From JAGXFP01 sp039714535 (GTDB lineage: Bacteria; Desulfobacterota; Desulfobulbia; Desulfobulbales; JAGXFP01): a DNA stretch of 25,725 nucleotides. Within the stretch, counting starts at the first letter, position 1; every line of letters starts with the position of its first letter. The notes beneath the pieces are model-generated. The model did not search any database, had not been told where the DNA came from, and saw only the letters and a list, made by a program, of their open reading frames with translations. This document shows positions 15,450-24,331 of this stretch, piece by piece. The stretch lies in assembly GCA_039714535.1 (NCBI GenBank), contig JBDLJC010000049.1, forward strand, positions 1 to 25,725, written 5' to 3'. Made by a program: the position numbers and the translations under genes.

Positions 15450-16433
15450 ATGACTATAGCTCAAATAGGTATGTTGGCCCTGGTAGTTGCGGTAATTGCG
15501 CTTTTGTATTTTATCGGTTCCTCGCTTTCCCTCTGGATCCAGGCCCTGGTTTCAGGGGCCAAGGTGGGACTACTCAATATTATCTTCATGCGCTTTCGCA
15601 AGGTCCCGCCCAAGATGATTGTTGAGGCCAAGATCATGGCAGTCAAGGCCGGTCTAACCGTCACGACCGACAACCTCGAATCTCACTATCTGGCCGGCGG
15701 TAATGTCTTGCGGGTCGTCCAATCCCTGATCGCGGCCGACAAGGCCAATATCGAGCTTGACTTCAATCGGGCCGCGGCCATCGATCTGGCCGGTCGTAAT
15801 GTTCTGGAGGCAGTGCAGATGAGCGTAAACCCCAAGGTCATTGAAACGCCGCTGGTAGCAGCCATGGCCAAGGACGGCATCCAGTTGAAGGCCATCTCCC
15901 GGATCACGGTCCGGGCCAATATTGATCGCCTGGTCGGCGGCGCCGGCGAAGAGACGATCCTGGCCCGGGTCGGCGAGGGCATCGTCACCACCATCGGTTC
16001 AGCCAACACCCATAAGCATGTGCTGGAAAACCCCGACTCCATCTCCAAAACCGTGCTGGCCAAGGGGCTTGATGCCGGCACCGCTTATGAGATCCTTTCC
16101 ATTGATATTGCCGATGTTGATGTCGGCAAGAATATCGGCGCCGAGCTGGAGACCGACCGGGCCGAGGCCGACAAGAAGATCGCCCAGGCCAAGGCCGAAG
16201 AGCGGCGGGCCATGGCCTACGCGGTTGAACAGGAAATGAAAGCCAGGGTTGAAGAGATGCGGGCCAAGGTTGTAGCGGCCGAGGCCGAGGTGCCCCTGGC
16301 CATGGCCGAGGCCTTCAGAAATGGTCAGCTCGGGATCATGGACTATTACAAGATGAAAAACATCGTCGCCGACACCAGGATGCGGGATACCATCGGCGGC
16401 GAAGCCACCAACCCTGAGGACAAAACTGAATAA
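15450..16433 (+). CDS. floA: Flotillin-like protein FloA (UPF0365/YqfA family)
   Basis: 327 aa, the family's usual length. It has an N-terminal hydrophobic membrane segment (about 5-30), a PHB-like domain (about 35-210) and an Ala/Glu-rich coiled coil (about 230-290) with repeated EA-containing pairs such as EERRAMAYAVEQEMKARVEE. The sequence around NPKVIETPLVAAMAKDGIQLKAISRITVRAN follows the FloA family closely. Family knowledge: FloA oligomerises in membrane microdomains and recruits signalling and transport proteins. The AGGAGA site supports the ATG. The NfeD pair directly upstream is the expected partner. Identification is firm; specific cargo is unknown. Confidence 0.95.
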   Translation: MTIAQIGMLALVVAVIALLYFIGSSLSLWIQALVSGAKVGLLNIIFMRFRKVPPKMIVEAKIMAVKAGLTVTTDNLESHYLAGGNVLRVVQSLIAADKANIELDFNRAAAIDLAGRNVLEAVQMSVNPKVIETPLVAAMAKDGIQLKAISRITVRANIDRLVGGAGEETILARVGEGIVTTIGSANTHKHVLENPDSISKTVLAKGLDAGTAYEILSIDIADVDVGKNIGAELETDRAEADKKIAQAKAEERRAMAYAVEQEMKARVEEMRAKVVAAEAEVPLAMAEAFRNGQLGIMDYYKMKNIVADTRMRDTIGGEATNPEDKTE

Positions 16434-16467
16434 CTACCGACCTGCAGGCAAAAGGTAAGGAATAATT

Positions 16468-16887
16468 ATGGATTTAGAACGAATATTTACGCTCGTCGTT
16501 ATCGTGATAATCTGGGTGATAAGTAACGCCGTCCGCAAGATCACCACACCCGAGCAAAAAGATCAGGGATCCACCGCGCAAAAGCCGGGTTTATTCAAGA
16601 TTCTGCAACAGAGTCTTGCCACCCTTGAAGAAAAAAGCCAGGGCGGGGAGAGCATTGCTCTGGATAAATATTTCCAGCCCCAGACCGCCGAACCAGAATC
16701 ACTGATTGAGCTGGCGGAGGATGCCATGCAGCAGGGGGAAGCGCTTCCCCCTTCAGCACCGCCAAAGGCCGTCGAACCCCGGGCCACCATTATGCAAAAA
16801 CAGCCGCAAATGACAAAACGCCGCAAATTGCAAAAGGCCATAATCTGGGCGGAGATTCTGGCACCACCTGTGGCTTTACGGGATTAA
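16468..16887 (+). CDS. Single-TM protein following FloA, unknown function
   Basis: 139 aa. One N-terminal membrane helix (about 3-22, LERIFTLVVIVIIWVISNAV), a variable charged and Gln/Pro-rich middle, and a C-terminal segment LQKAIIWAEILAPPVALRD. A C-terminal pattern of this type (AII-EIL-PP-ALR) ends many small membrane proteins in Deltaproteobacteria; I recall no function for it. AAGGAA precedes the ATG by about ten bases. It is 34 bp after floA and is the last gene before the terminator, so it is very likely part of the NfeD-FloA operon. It may be an accessory of the flotillin domain, by position only. Confidence 0.8.
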   Translation: MDLERIFTLVVIVIIWVISNAVRKITTPEQKDQGSTAQKPGLFKILQQSLATLEEKSQGGESIALDKYFQPQTAEPESLIELAEDAMQQGEALPPSAPPKAVEPRATIMQKQPQMTKRRKLQKAIIWAEILAPPVALRD

Positions 16888-16939
16888 TGGGCATAGCCCC
16901 AAACAACGTCAACCCGTATTTCCCCGGAAGTCCAACCGC

Positions 16940-16980
16940 AATAAGGCTCTGCCATAAATCGCAGAGCCTTATTTGTTTGC
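16940..16980 (+). terminator. Rho-independent terminator of the NfeD-FloA operon
   Basis: A 13-bp perfect stem, AATAAGGCTCTGC (16940-16952) with GCAGAGCCTTATT (16961-16973), has an 8-nt loop and is followed by TGTTTGCT. It lies 53 bp after the stop of the last gene. The T content of the tail is moderate, but stem quality is high. Confidence 0.8.
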
Positions 16981-17136
16981 TCCTTGTCATCCCGGTTGTG
17001 TTAGCCGACTATCATATTCTGTAAGCATGGCCCATGCCTTACCTTGCAACAGATAGCCTGTCTATTGCGGCCACTACCATAGAGGTTAGAGTGGATCCTT
17101 GGACCGTAGTGAGAGATATTATCTTGCCAACGGTTA

Positions 17137-18162
17137 TCAGGGATCGACCGGGTCTCTTAATTCTTGCCTGACTTTCAGCCAATCTTGCTCCGTTTTGATA
17201 AAGGCGTCTACCATCAACGGATCAAAATGATAATTGGCTCCGTCGGCAATGATCTGTGCCGCCTGCTCGGTTGTTATGGCCTCTTTGTAACATCGGTCCG
17301 AAGTTAGGGCGTCGTATACATCCGCTACTGCCATTATCCTTGAGGCAAGGGGGATATCATAGCCCCTGAGACCGCTCGGATAGCCCGTGCCGTCCCATTT
17401 CTCATGGTGCCCGACGGCCACCTCGTAGGCCAGTTTGAGGAAATTAGAACCATTCTTCTCATAGAGACCCAATAAGAGCTTGCCACCGATAGTGGTATGA
17501 CTTTTTATCAGTTCGAATTCTTCCTCGCCAAGTTTACCTGTCTTATGGAGGACGGCATCAGGGATGGCGACCTTACCGATATCGTGCAAAGGACTGGCAT
17601 TGACAATGTCCACCATCAGGGAATGAGTTATTTGCAATTCTGGATGTTCTGTCAGGAGATATTTGGCCAATATGTGACAATAGGCCTGAACTCTGCGTAA
17701 GTGCTGACCAGTCTCGCCACTGCGGTAGCCGGACAGTTCGGCAAGGCCGAAGACCAAATCGTCCATGCCGTCCAATCTGATCAATCTGCCCGCATTTTTG
17801 AGGCGCAACTTCAGTTCATCAAGAAAGACCGGCTTGGTCAGGTAATCGTCGGCGCCGAGTTCCAGGGCGCGAACCAGGGAGTGCCGGTCTTCGAGACCGC
17901 TCAGGACCAGCAAGTAGGTATAGTGGTTTTCTTCGTTCCGGATCAACTCTATTACATTATAACCATCCATAATCGGCATCATCAGGTCGGTAATTACCAA
18001 TCTGATGCCGGGATTCTCCCGCCAGAGCCTTAGGCCTTCTTTGCCGTTATCTGCCTCGATTACCGAAAAACCGCTGGCCTGAAGCTGGCCACAGACAATT
18101 TTCCGCTGGATCGGCTCGTCTTCAATCAAAAGAACAGGACTGCTCGTCTGAAACTGCTTCAT
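17137..18162 (-). CDS. Response regulator with HD-GYP domain (putative c-di-GMP phosphodiesterase)
   Basis: 341 aa. Receiver domain (about 8-125): acidic pocket E14-D15, acceptor D59 in VITDLMMPIMDG and K110. HD-GYP domain (about 138-330): HD pair H193-D194 in LHDIGKVAIPD, and HHEKWDGTGYPSGLRG (252-267) with the GYP triplet. These are the residues needed for hydrolysis of c-di-GMP in the family, so it looks active. The ATG at 18162 has a mediocre GGCGG site. It lies just downstream of the decayed REC-HPt gene on the same strand, which suggests it once worked with that kinase. It may now be phosphorylated by another kinase or by a different phosphorelay. Confidence 0.95.
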   Translation of the reverse strand: MKQFQTSSPVLLIEDEPIQRKIVCGQLQASGFSVIEADNGKEGLRLWRENPGIRLVITDLMMPIMDGYNVIELIRNEENHYTYLLVLSGLEDRHSLVRALELGADDYLTKPVFLDELKLRLKNAGRLIRLDGMDDLVFGLAELSGYRSGETGQHLRRVQAYCHILAKYLLTEHPELQITHSLMVDIVNASPLHDIGKVAIPDAVLHKTGKLGEEEFELIKSHTTIGGKLLLGLYEKNGSNFLKLAYEVAVGHHEKWDGTGYPSGLRGYDIPLASRIMAVADVYDALTSDRCYKEAITTEQAAQIIADGANYHFDPLMVDAFIKTEQDWLKVRQELRDPVDP

Positions 18163-18188
18163 TAATAATTACCGCCCGGACAACTCAT

Positions 18189-18826
18189 CTAATTATCTTT
18201 ATCCAGATCGGTAAGGGCGTTATTTATTTCCTTTTCCAGATCAGCATACCCTGTTTTGATATCTTTAAGAACAGCTCCGGTCTTACTATGGTTATTATTC
18301 TTGCCAAACTGTTCGAGGGTCAGCATCGAATCTTTGAGAATCTCTGCCCCGAGGTTGGCGGTTGTTCCCTTGAGTTTGTGGGCTAAAAAGTGAATGTTCT
18401 CGCCGTCTTTTTGTTCGATGGCGAGCTCTAATTCGACAAGGGTCTGGGGAGTTTTTTCGAGGAACATTTCCAGGACCACCTGATACAACTGTCTGTCGTT
18501 GTCGATGCGGGCCATCAGGGCGCCGTGATTAAGGATAGCCGGGTCTTTCACCATACCTTGAACCTCGCTGAATATTTGTTCATCTCCGTGCCTATCCGCA
18601 ATAGTAAACCATTTCCCCAATAGTTCCTGCCAGAATCTTCGTACTCAGCTGTTTTGCCGTCAAGTCGTTCATCCCGGCCCTCAGACATTTCTCCCGCTCT
18701 CCAGCTAAGGGGACGGGCGGACATAGCGATGGTTGGCAGACTGCCCTTTTGTCGGCGGATATCGTCCGATGACTCCCGCCACTGCCTGATCTCACGGCTG
18801 ATTTGCCAGCCATCCATTTCAGGTAT
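18189..18826 (-). pseudogene. Decayed C-terminus of a hybrid kinase: receiver plus HPt
   Basis: Three minus-strand frames must be joined to read one protein. Frame 1 (from 18826) gives IPEMDGWQISREIRQW up to SLPTIAMSAR. Near 18709-18712 a four-C run should be three to continue in frame 2 as PLAGEREKCLRAGMNDLTAK. Near 18640-18652 a second shift leads to frame 3, VRRFWQELLGKWF, then the HPt domain to the stop, with its His in FLAHKLKGTT (codon at 18380-18378). The text is a normal receiver C-terminus plus HPt. An in-frame TAA at 18827-18829 cuts it just before the MDG motif, so the acceptor Asp and kinase core are gone. The HPt frame alone (143 codons from the ATG at 18620) is intact and could still be made, but lacks a clear ribosome site. 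Confidence 0.85.
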
Positions 18827-18840
18827 TTAAGTAGTCATTG

Positions 18841-18870
18841 ACTATAGCAAAGAGTTGTTGCCAAACACAA
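18841..18870 (-). promoter_or_regulatory. Candidate promoter upstream of the decayed kinase remnant
   Basis: On the minus strand, TTGTGT (18870-18865) and TATAGT (18846-18841) lie 18 bp apart, with a TGC extension before the -10, like the NfeD operon promoter. It sits 15 bp before the truncated receiver. It may now serve the HD-GYP gene, with the remnant acting as a long leader. Confidence 0.4.
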
Positions 18871-18976
18871 CAAATGCTTAAAGAAAAATAGCGATTTATA
18901 GTTTACCCGTAACCCCACTTCCTGTTTTTGCCGCCTGGACCCGGCGGCGGCCTATCTTCAAACGCTACATCTGGGG

Positions 18977-19210
18977 TTATGCAAGGGAAAGGATCTGATC
19001 GGTCACCTCCGTAAAAGCAATATCATGACTGATCAGGAAGAGCTGGTCGTACCAGTGCTCAGTCACCTCTTAACGGCCGACATCAATAGCCCGGAAGGCA
19101 TGGGCCAGATTGGCCAGGCGGGCAGCATCAAGGTTTGAAGTCAGCTCATCAAAGAAAGCGACCCTGGCGCCGATGGTCTGCAGCAGGGCCAAGAACGCCG
19201 TGAGGGTCTA
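18977..19210 (-). pseudogene. C-terminal stub of an SbcC/Rad50-like ABC-type ATPase
   Basis: About 76 codons read in one frame between in-frame stops. They spell TLTAFLALLQTIGARVAFFD, then ELTSNLDAARLANLAHAF, then a TAA near codon 45, then EVTEHWYDQLFLISHDIAFTEV. AFFDELTSNLD is a Walker B/D-loop and FLISHD an H-loop, the end of a Rad50/SbcC-type head. An in-frame stop inside the domain and one just before it show that it is dead. It is not a copy of the neighbouring intact ATPase, whose matching region reads PFIVDDILINFDDERS and FTHHRQ. It therefore came from a second, different ATPase, whose other parts are missing. Confidence 0.8.
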
Positions 19211-19436
19211 ACTATCGGTAGCCCTCTAAGTTCACCTGATTTTCGCTTCCCTAAAATTTAAAGCCAAACGGGAGATTTCAATGCAACAAATGTTGCGTTG
19301 ACACTAGCAGAATCTGGCTGGATATGTTTGAGCGACGTAATTTAATCGAATTTTCCAAGCCGCCATCACCGCAACCTCTTGATTTTATACAGTTTTTGTT
19401 GTGCTCAAAACTATGAGACAGCAATGTCTGTAACAT

Positions 19437-22400
19437 CTAAAACTCATGTACGTGTATCGAACGAACTTTCATCGCCGTGGCTGTTTCCACAATCTGGCGA
19501 TGGTGGGTAAAAAGAATCACTTGGTTCCTCTCAGATAAGTCAGCCAAGGCCTGAAGTGTCGCTTTGGATCGCTCATCATCGAAGTTGATCAGAATATCAT
19601 CGACGATGAACGGCATCGGTTCGCTAGTCTTGAGTCGCCATTCCAGAGTCGCCAATCGTAATGCCAGATAGAGTTGATCACAGGTGCCGGAACTCATACC
19701 ACCAACCGTTAACCTGGAATCATCCGGGCGTATGCCCACCAGGATGGGATCGCCATTATCAGCAACATCTGTCCGCAATCCGGCAAAAGAGCCAAGAGTC
19801 AGCTCAGAAAAATACTTGGAGGCTATCTGCAATACCGGGTCCTGATGCTCCTCACGGTACCGTTCAATCTCATCCTTCAGCACTACGGCAGCCAACTTAA
19901 TCCGGGTATACTGGTCAACAAGGCGTCGTATCCTGGCCGCAACTTGTTCCATTTTTTCGGATGCCTCTGCCGCCTGAGCGCTGCCGTCCATAAGTTTCAG
20001 TTCTCTATTTTCTTCACCAATAATCTCTGAAGTATCCTTTATCCTTGAATAGAGATCTTCTTCGATCTGTCGTTTAAGTGATGTTATCTGACTCGGCAGC
20101 TCATCCACATTCACTTCCTCGGCCTGGCGTTTGATTTCCTCAAGCGGGACACCTTCACTCATTTTTGCCAGGGAGGATCCTGCCTCAGAGATCTTCTCAT
20201 GCAGACGCTGATACTCGTTAAATTCCATGATGGCTTGGGCAAGATCTGCGGCCTTGTCACACTTCGCTGCCGCAAGCAACTCGGCCATCTGCCCATCCAA
20301 GTTTTGTTGAGCTTTTTCCGCATTTTCTATTTCAACGGTCAATAGCTCTACTTCCTCTCTATTCGTCTTCAGCAACTCATTGTCCTGCCTGGCTTTGCCA
20401 AGCATGGTATGCAGCTGAAGCACAGCCTGATCAGGGGATCGGTCATTTAAATCCGAAGATGCCTGCCCCAACAGGGTCTGCACATCACCAGTAAATTTAT
20501 CGACGTCACGGTCAATGCCATCGATACGGCTTTGCTTCTCCTTTGCCTTTTCAAGCTTATCAAAGCAGTCACCAATGGTTTCAAGAAGATCAAGCGCTTC
20601 ACTGGGCAAGACCTGGCCCTCAAGTCCCAAGCCGACCAGTGCCTTATCCCACATTATCTGCCAATCGGTTCTGGCTGCTTCCGCAGCTTCCTGCTCTTTT
20701 TGGGTTTGATCCAAGGCGGTTTGGATCTGTGCCCGTTTGTCGTAAAGTTTCTCCAGATCAGACTTGTGGCGGGCGATATTCTCCAAAACCGATTCAGCAA
20801 AGACCAGAACCGGCCCAAGTTCCGGGTCAGATGAAAGATCCTTGCTTTCCCCCAAGGCTTTCAGCTCCTCTAACATGGCCTTGTGATACTTTTGCCGCAA
20901 CCTGTCCCTTTCTGTCACCTCGCCTTCTTTAGCAAAAGTCTCCGTCACCTTAAACCGCAGGGTGTCAATATCAGTCAACCAGGCGAGCATTTCCTTTGGA
21001 GATAGCGGCTCAATCTTGATTGACTTCCATTCGGCTTGCCACTTGGCAACAAGGCTCTCTTCTCTTTTTGTTAATCCCTGCTCAAGCAGGGTGAGTTCCT
21101 TAATTGACTCCTCAAGCCTCTCAATCCTGGCCCGCAGCGAAGCTGATTTCGCAACCCGTTCTGCCTCTCGTCTCAGTCGATCAGCAATGTGGTCTACCTG
21201 CCCGACAAACCTCTCGTAGGACTCATGTAACTCCTGTCCAGGCTCATATGCCTCAGCTTCTTTAAAGATATCCTCGCCACCAATCCATTTGCGGCGCAAA
21301 AGATGCCAGCCATCCTGCCGCTTAGTGCGCGATTCCTCAAGGTCCTGTTCGGTGGGAACTTCGCCCCCATATGCTATTTCCTTGCTATCGGCCTTGGCAC
21401 CATGTAATTCTGCACCAGTCTTTTGACGATCTTTCTCTAGTTGCTGTCTATCTTTGTCAATCTCACTGAAATCCGTCTCAAAACGTCTCACTGTTTCCTG
21501 CAAAGGCAAGGTCAGCTCCAGCAATTGATCCAGATCACCGGACCACATCCCTAATCTCTTCAGCTCTGACTGGCAGTGTTTCTTGCCAGTATCAATTTCG
21601 CGGGAAATCCCCTCGATCTGCCTGTCAATTTCACCCAAACGCTGGGCCAACTTAAATTCCTTTGCCAAACCATCACTTTCTCTAATGGCGGGCTGGCTGG
21701 CCAAGGCGTCGGCAATTTTTTTAAGCTTTCTCTCTGCTTCAGCTTTCTGCTTTCGCGCCTGTGACACCTGCTGCGTCAAGGTCTCATGCCGGGAACTCAA
21801 ATCATGAATGGTTCTCTTCTTGCCAAGCACCGGCCGTAAAGAATCAGCATCTTCAAGTTTCAGATCAGGTCGTACCTCTTCGATAAGCGCTCCGGCTTCC
21901 TTGCGATGCGCGATACGCATCCCATCTAATCTGTCCCGGTCCTTCTGCCCCTTACGGTACTCACCAAGTCGTTGGTGTAAATCTTCAATTGTTTCCGCAT
22001 GGTCAAGAAGTAGTTGGTTCAGGGGGATGCCAGCCTGTTTGGTCTGCAGATTCTTTAACCGATCTCTGTCTCTATCAAGCTGTAGGTTGATTTCACGGAT
22101 ATCCTGCTTCACTTGCCGAAGTTGCTCCGAAAACTCCGGCGGTAGCACGACCACATCTCCTAACTCCAGTAGCTGCTTCTGCAGGTTTTCGAGTTCCGCC
22201 AATTCAGGGATAGCCTTGTTGAGCCGGTCAAGCCGCTGGATCTCGGTGCTCTTCTGCTTGCTATCTTCCTCCAGTTCGGCTTGCTCGTTCTCTGCGTCCT
22301 GCAAGCGCTTCTTGTGCTCTTTCCATTTACTGGGAAGCAGGCTTGTCTCTCTGACAATTCTTTTCAAATCTTTGTATTCTTTAACTGCCTGATTAATCTG

Positions 22401-22940
22401 CTGTTTGGTACCTCGTGCCCGGAAAAGTTCATCTGCCTCTTCATCAAGGGAGTCTAAAATCTTCTTCAGGGAAGAGATACCTGCGCCGGCAGCAAACAGA
22501 GCCTGACCAACCTCGCCTTTCTGAGCCAGGATATCCTCACCACCGTCCACCAGAATTTTATGATCGATTCCGTATAATGATTCAAAAAGGCTCGGTTCAA
22601 TACCATGCAAAAAGGCGGCAAGCATGCCAGGATCAAGTGGGTTACCATCAAGGTCCAGGAGATCGGCCTTTCTTTTCTTGCGGCGGAGAAAGGCGAGTTC
22701 CTGGCCATCCACCCCTTCGAGGCAACCACCGACCAAGAGCTGATCACTGGCATACTGAAAATTATCAGAGGTACGTACAGGAAAACCGTATAGAAGAGCC
22801 TTCAGCGCCCGGAGTGAGGTGCTTTTTCCTGCCTCGTTAGAGCCAAAGATGATATGGAGGCCCGGCTCCTTGGATCCAAACTCAATAGTTCGGTCAGTGA
22901 AGTGACCAAAGGCCTTCAGATCAAGGCGCTTGAGCCTCAT
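19437..22940 (-). CDS. SbcC/YhaN-like SMC-type ATPase
   Basis: 1167 aa. Walker A GSNEAGKS (33-40) follows an N-terminal strand typical of Rad50 heads (MRLKRLDLKAFGHF). About 900 residues of coiled coil rich in Glu, Gln, Lys and Leu follow. The C-terminal head holds signature motif SSGT (1083-1086), Walker B PFIVDDILINFD (1110-1121) and switch His in THHRQ (1145-1149). I see no CxxC zinc hook in the middle, which fits the YhaN branch rather than classical SbcC. Family knowledge: partners of SbcD-like nucleases open and process DNA ends and hairpins. The ATG overlaps the stop of the nuclease gene (ATGA), so the two are co-translated and probably form a complex. Sequence appears intact. Confidence 0.93.
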   Translation of the reverse strand: MRLKRLDLKAFGHFTDRTIEFGSKEPGLHIIFGSNEAGKSTSLRALKALLYGFPVRTSDNFQYASDQLLVGGCLEGVDGQELAFLRRKKRKADLLDLDGNPLDPGMLAAFLHGIEPSLFESLYGIDHKILVDGGEDILAQKGEVGQALFAAGAGISSLKKILDSLDEEADELFRARGTKQQINQAVKEYKDLKRIVRETSLLPSKWKEHKKRLQDAENEQAELEEDSKQKSTEIQRLDRLNKAIPELAELENLQKQLLELGDVVVLPPEFSEQLRQVKQDIREINLQLDRDRDRLKNLQTKQAGIPLNQLLLDHAETIEDLHQRLGEYRKGQKDRDRLDGMRIAHRKEAGALIEEVRPDLKLEDADSLRPVLGKKRTIHDLSSRHETLTQQVSQARKQKAEAERKLKKIADALASQPAIRESDGLAKEFKLAQRLGEIDRQIEGISREIDTGKKHCQSELKRLGMWSGDLDQLLELTLPLQETVRRFETDFSEIDKDRQQLEKDRQKTGAELHGAKADSKEIAYGGEVPTEQDLEESRTKRQDGWHLLRRKWIGGEDIFKEAEAYEPGQELHESYERFVGQVDHIADRLRREAERVAKSASLRARIERLEESIKELTLLEQGLTKREESLVAKWQAEWKSIKIEPLSPKEMLAWLTDIDTLRFKVTETFAKEGEVTERDRLRQKYHKAMLEELKALGESKDLSSDPELGPVLVFAESVLENIARHKSDLEKLYDKRAQIQTALDQTQKEQEAAEAARTDWQIMWDKALVGLGLEGQVLPSEALDLLETIGDCFDKLEKAKEKQSRIDGIDRDVDKFTGDVQTLLGQASSDLNDRSPDQAVLQLHTMLGKARQDNELLKTNREEVELLTVEIENAEKAQQNLDGQMAELLAAAKCDKAADLAQAIMEFNEYQRLHEKISEAGSSLAKMSEGVPLEEIKRQAEEVNVDELPSQITSLKRQIEEDLYSRIKDTSEIIGEENRELKLMDGSAQAAEASEKMEQVAARIRRLVDQYTRIKLAAVVLKDEIERYREEHQDPVLQIASKYFSELTLGSFAGLRTDVADNGDPILVGIRPDDSRLTVGGMSSGTCDQLYLALRLATLEWRLKTSEPMPFIVDDILINFDDERSKATLQALADLSERNQVILFTHHRQIVETATAMKVRSIHVHEF

Positions 22941-24193
22941 GCCTCTCCCCCGTGTTGGATCAATTTTGCGATCAGGAGTTCCTTGACCTCTTCCCGTAGC
23001 TCGGCCAATTGTTCAGGCTGACCATCCGTCAGAGAATCATCACCCAGCAACTCCGCCGGCAATTTAGTTTTCAGGTTGGCAAGATCCGGTACCAAGGCAG
23101 TAAGCACATCATCACCGAAATCCAAGCTCTCAACTGCCTGCAACAGGCCGGACAGAGGTGTATCTTCACCAAGGATCTCTTCCAGGCTGGTCTTGCGGCT
23201 GGTTCTAAATTTCACCTTTTCAAGCCAGACATCACCCATGCTGGCGGCAATACCACGAAACTCTTCGGTCCATTGAATCAAGCGAGCATGCAGTTCAGCA
23301 TGGAGGGGACAGCTTCCAACCAGCTCTAATCGAAGCGCCAAAGTCATACCATCGGCCAGACCTTGCTCTTTCTCCATGGCCGAGCGCACCCGTTCATACA
23401 CTGTTTCTTTAGTTTCGCATTCAGACAGATCGATCGGGCAGATAGCCCAGCGTAGTATGTCGAATTCTCGATGCTCTACATCGATGATATGTCCATCCTC
23501 CACAGTCACCAGGGTGGCGCCCTTGGCTCCGGCCTCCTTGATATGACGGCCTTGGATATTACCGGGGAAGACTACCCAGGGATCTTCAGAAATTATTTCC
23601 CGTTTATGAACATGGCCCAAGGCCCAGTAGTCATATCCTTTGGCCTTGAGTTCATCCAGGGTACACGGAGCATAATTTTCATGATCCTCACGACCGGTCA
23701 GGGAGGTATGGAGAAGCCCGATATTGAAGTAATTGGAATCATGCTGGGGATATTGCTCGGTCAGGTTATCGGTTACCGCTCTGGTAGAGTAGCTCTGCCC
23801 ATGGATGATGACGCCAAGGTCATCAAGTTTTACAGACAGGGGCCTATTATGGGGGAACAGGGTGACATTATCGGGCAAAGGCATGATCTTGGTAATCTGA
23901 TTGGCAGCATCGTGATTGCCGGAAACAATGAACACCTTGATCCCGGCCTTATCCAGCCGGCCCATCTGTCTCGCAAAAAAGAGGCCGGTGTTGTAATCCT
24001 TCCAATCACCATCATAAAGATCCCCGGAGATCAGGATAAAATCAACTTTTTCCTCAATAGCCAGATCAATCAGGTTGTCAAATGCCCGCCTTGTTGCACC
24101 CCGGATTTCCTCAACAGGAGCATCTTCGTGAGTCTCAAGACCTTTCAATGGGCTGTCGAGGTGTATGTCTGCGGTGTGGATAAACCTGATCAC
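22937..24193 (-). CDS. SbcD/YhaO-like metallophosphoesterase (DNA exonuclease subunit)
   Basis: 418 aa starting with GTG; AAGGA lies about seven bases upstream. The calcineurin-like phosphoesterase motifs are complete: D9 and H11 in TADIHLDSP, D58 in SGDLYDGD, N93-H94 in SGNHD, H162 in LLHTS, and H194/H196 in LGHVHKRE, all expected to bind two metal ions. The rest (about 240-418) is a capping region with acidic, helical character. Family knowledge: YhaO/SbcD nucleases work with YhaN/SbcC ATPases in DNA repair. It is first of the two genes and overlaps the ATPase by four bases. The GTG start and a 21-bp inverted repeat upstream (24220-24240) suggest controlled low expression, which is inference. 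Confidence 0.94.
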   Translation of the reverse strand: MIRFIHTADIHLDSPLKGLETHEDAPVEEIRGATRRAFDNLIDLAIEEKVDFILISGDLYDGDWKDYNTGLFFARQMGRLDKAGIKVFIVSGNHDAANQITKIMPLPDNVTLFPHNRPLSVKLDDLGVIIHGQSYSTRAVTDNLTEQYPQHDSNYFNIGLLHTSLTGREDHENYAPCTLDELKAKGYDYWALGHVHKREIISEDPWVVFPGNIQGRHIKEAGAKGATLVTVEDGHIIDVEHREFDILRWAICPIDLSECETKETVYERVRSAMEKEQGLADGMTLALRLELVGSCPLHAELHARLIQWTEEFRGIAASMGDVWLEKVKFRTSRKTSLEEILGEDTPLSGLLQAVESLDFGDDVLTALVPDLANLKTKLPAELLGDDSLTDGQPEQLAELREEVKELLIAKLIQHGGEA

Positions 24194-24219
24194 TTAAGTT
24201 CCTTTGGCTTATTTTAACG

Positions 24220-24240
24220 CTATTTACGAGTGTTAAATAG
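24220..24240 (-). promoter_or_regulatory. 21-bp inverted repeat upstream of the nuclease-ATPase pair
   Basis: CTATTTA (24220-24226) and TAAATAG (24234-24240) are perfect inverted 7-mers with a 7-bp spacer, 27 bp upstream of the GTG start. This is a typical operator shape. A minus-strand TAAAAT (24216-24211) could be a -10, which would place the repeat over the -35/-10 spacer. It does not match the E. coli LexA (CTGT-N8-ACAG) or Bacillus LexA box. No regulator gene is nearby. Confidence 0.4.
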
Positions 24241-24331
24241 GGACGTCCCCAAGTTTGCACGAATATCAACAAGTCAAGCCTGACCCAGGATAGGAGATTA
24301 CATTAATTTGCATGTGGTGTATATTTTTTAT

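Larger units (their letters stand above)
18830..19436. other. Gene-free interval holding an ATPase remnant
   Basis: No intact gene is present. The only recognisable coding trace is the ATPase stub at 18977-19210. About 18910-18955 holds a GC-rich stem, GCCGCC with GGCGGC, lacking a T-run on either strand. The stretch 19211-19436 has short inverted repeats such as GCAAC-aaat-GTTGC near 19280-19295, but nothing else I can name. Confidence 0.6.

Noticed and set aside
18592..18817. Two short minus-strand frames (about 73 and 89 codons) as separate genes
   Set aside because: Each is one frame segment of the same broken receiver domain; they make sense only when joined as a pseudogene.
18930..18955. 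GC-rich stem GCCGCC/GGCGGC as a terminator
   Set aside because: No T-run follows on the plus strand, and on the minus strand the stem is followed by A's.
23471..24217. 248-codon plus-strand frame opposite the SbcD-like gene
   Set aside because: The minus strand carries all phosphoesterase metal motifs; the plus frame is its mirror.
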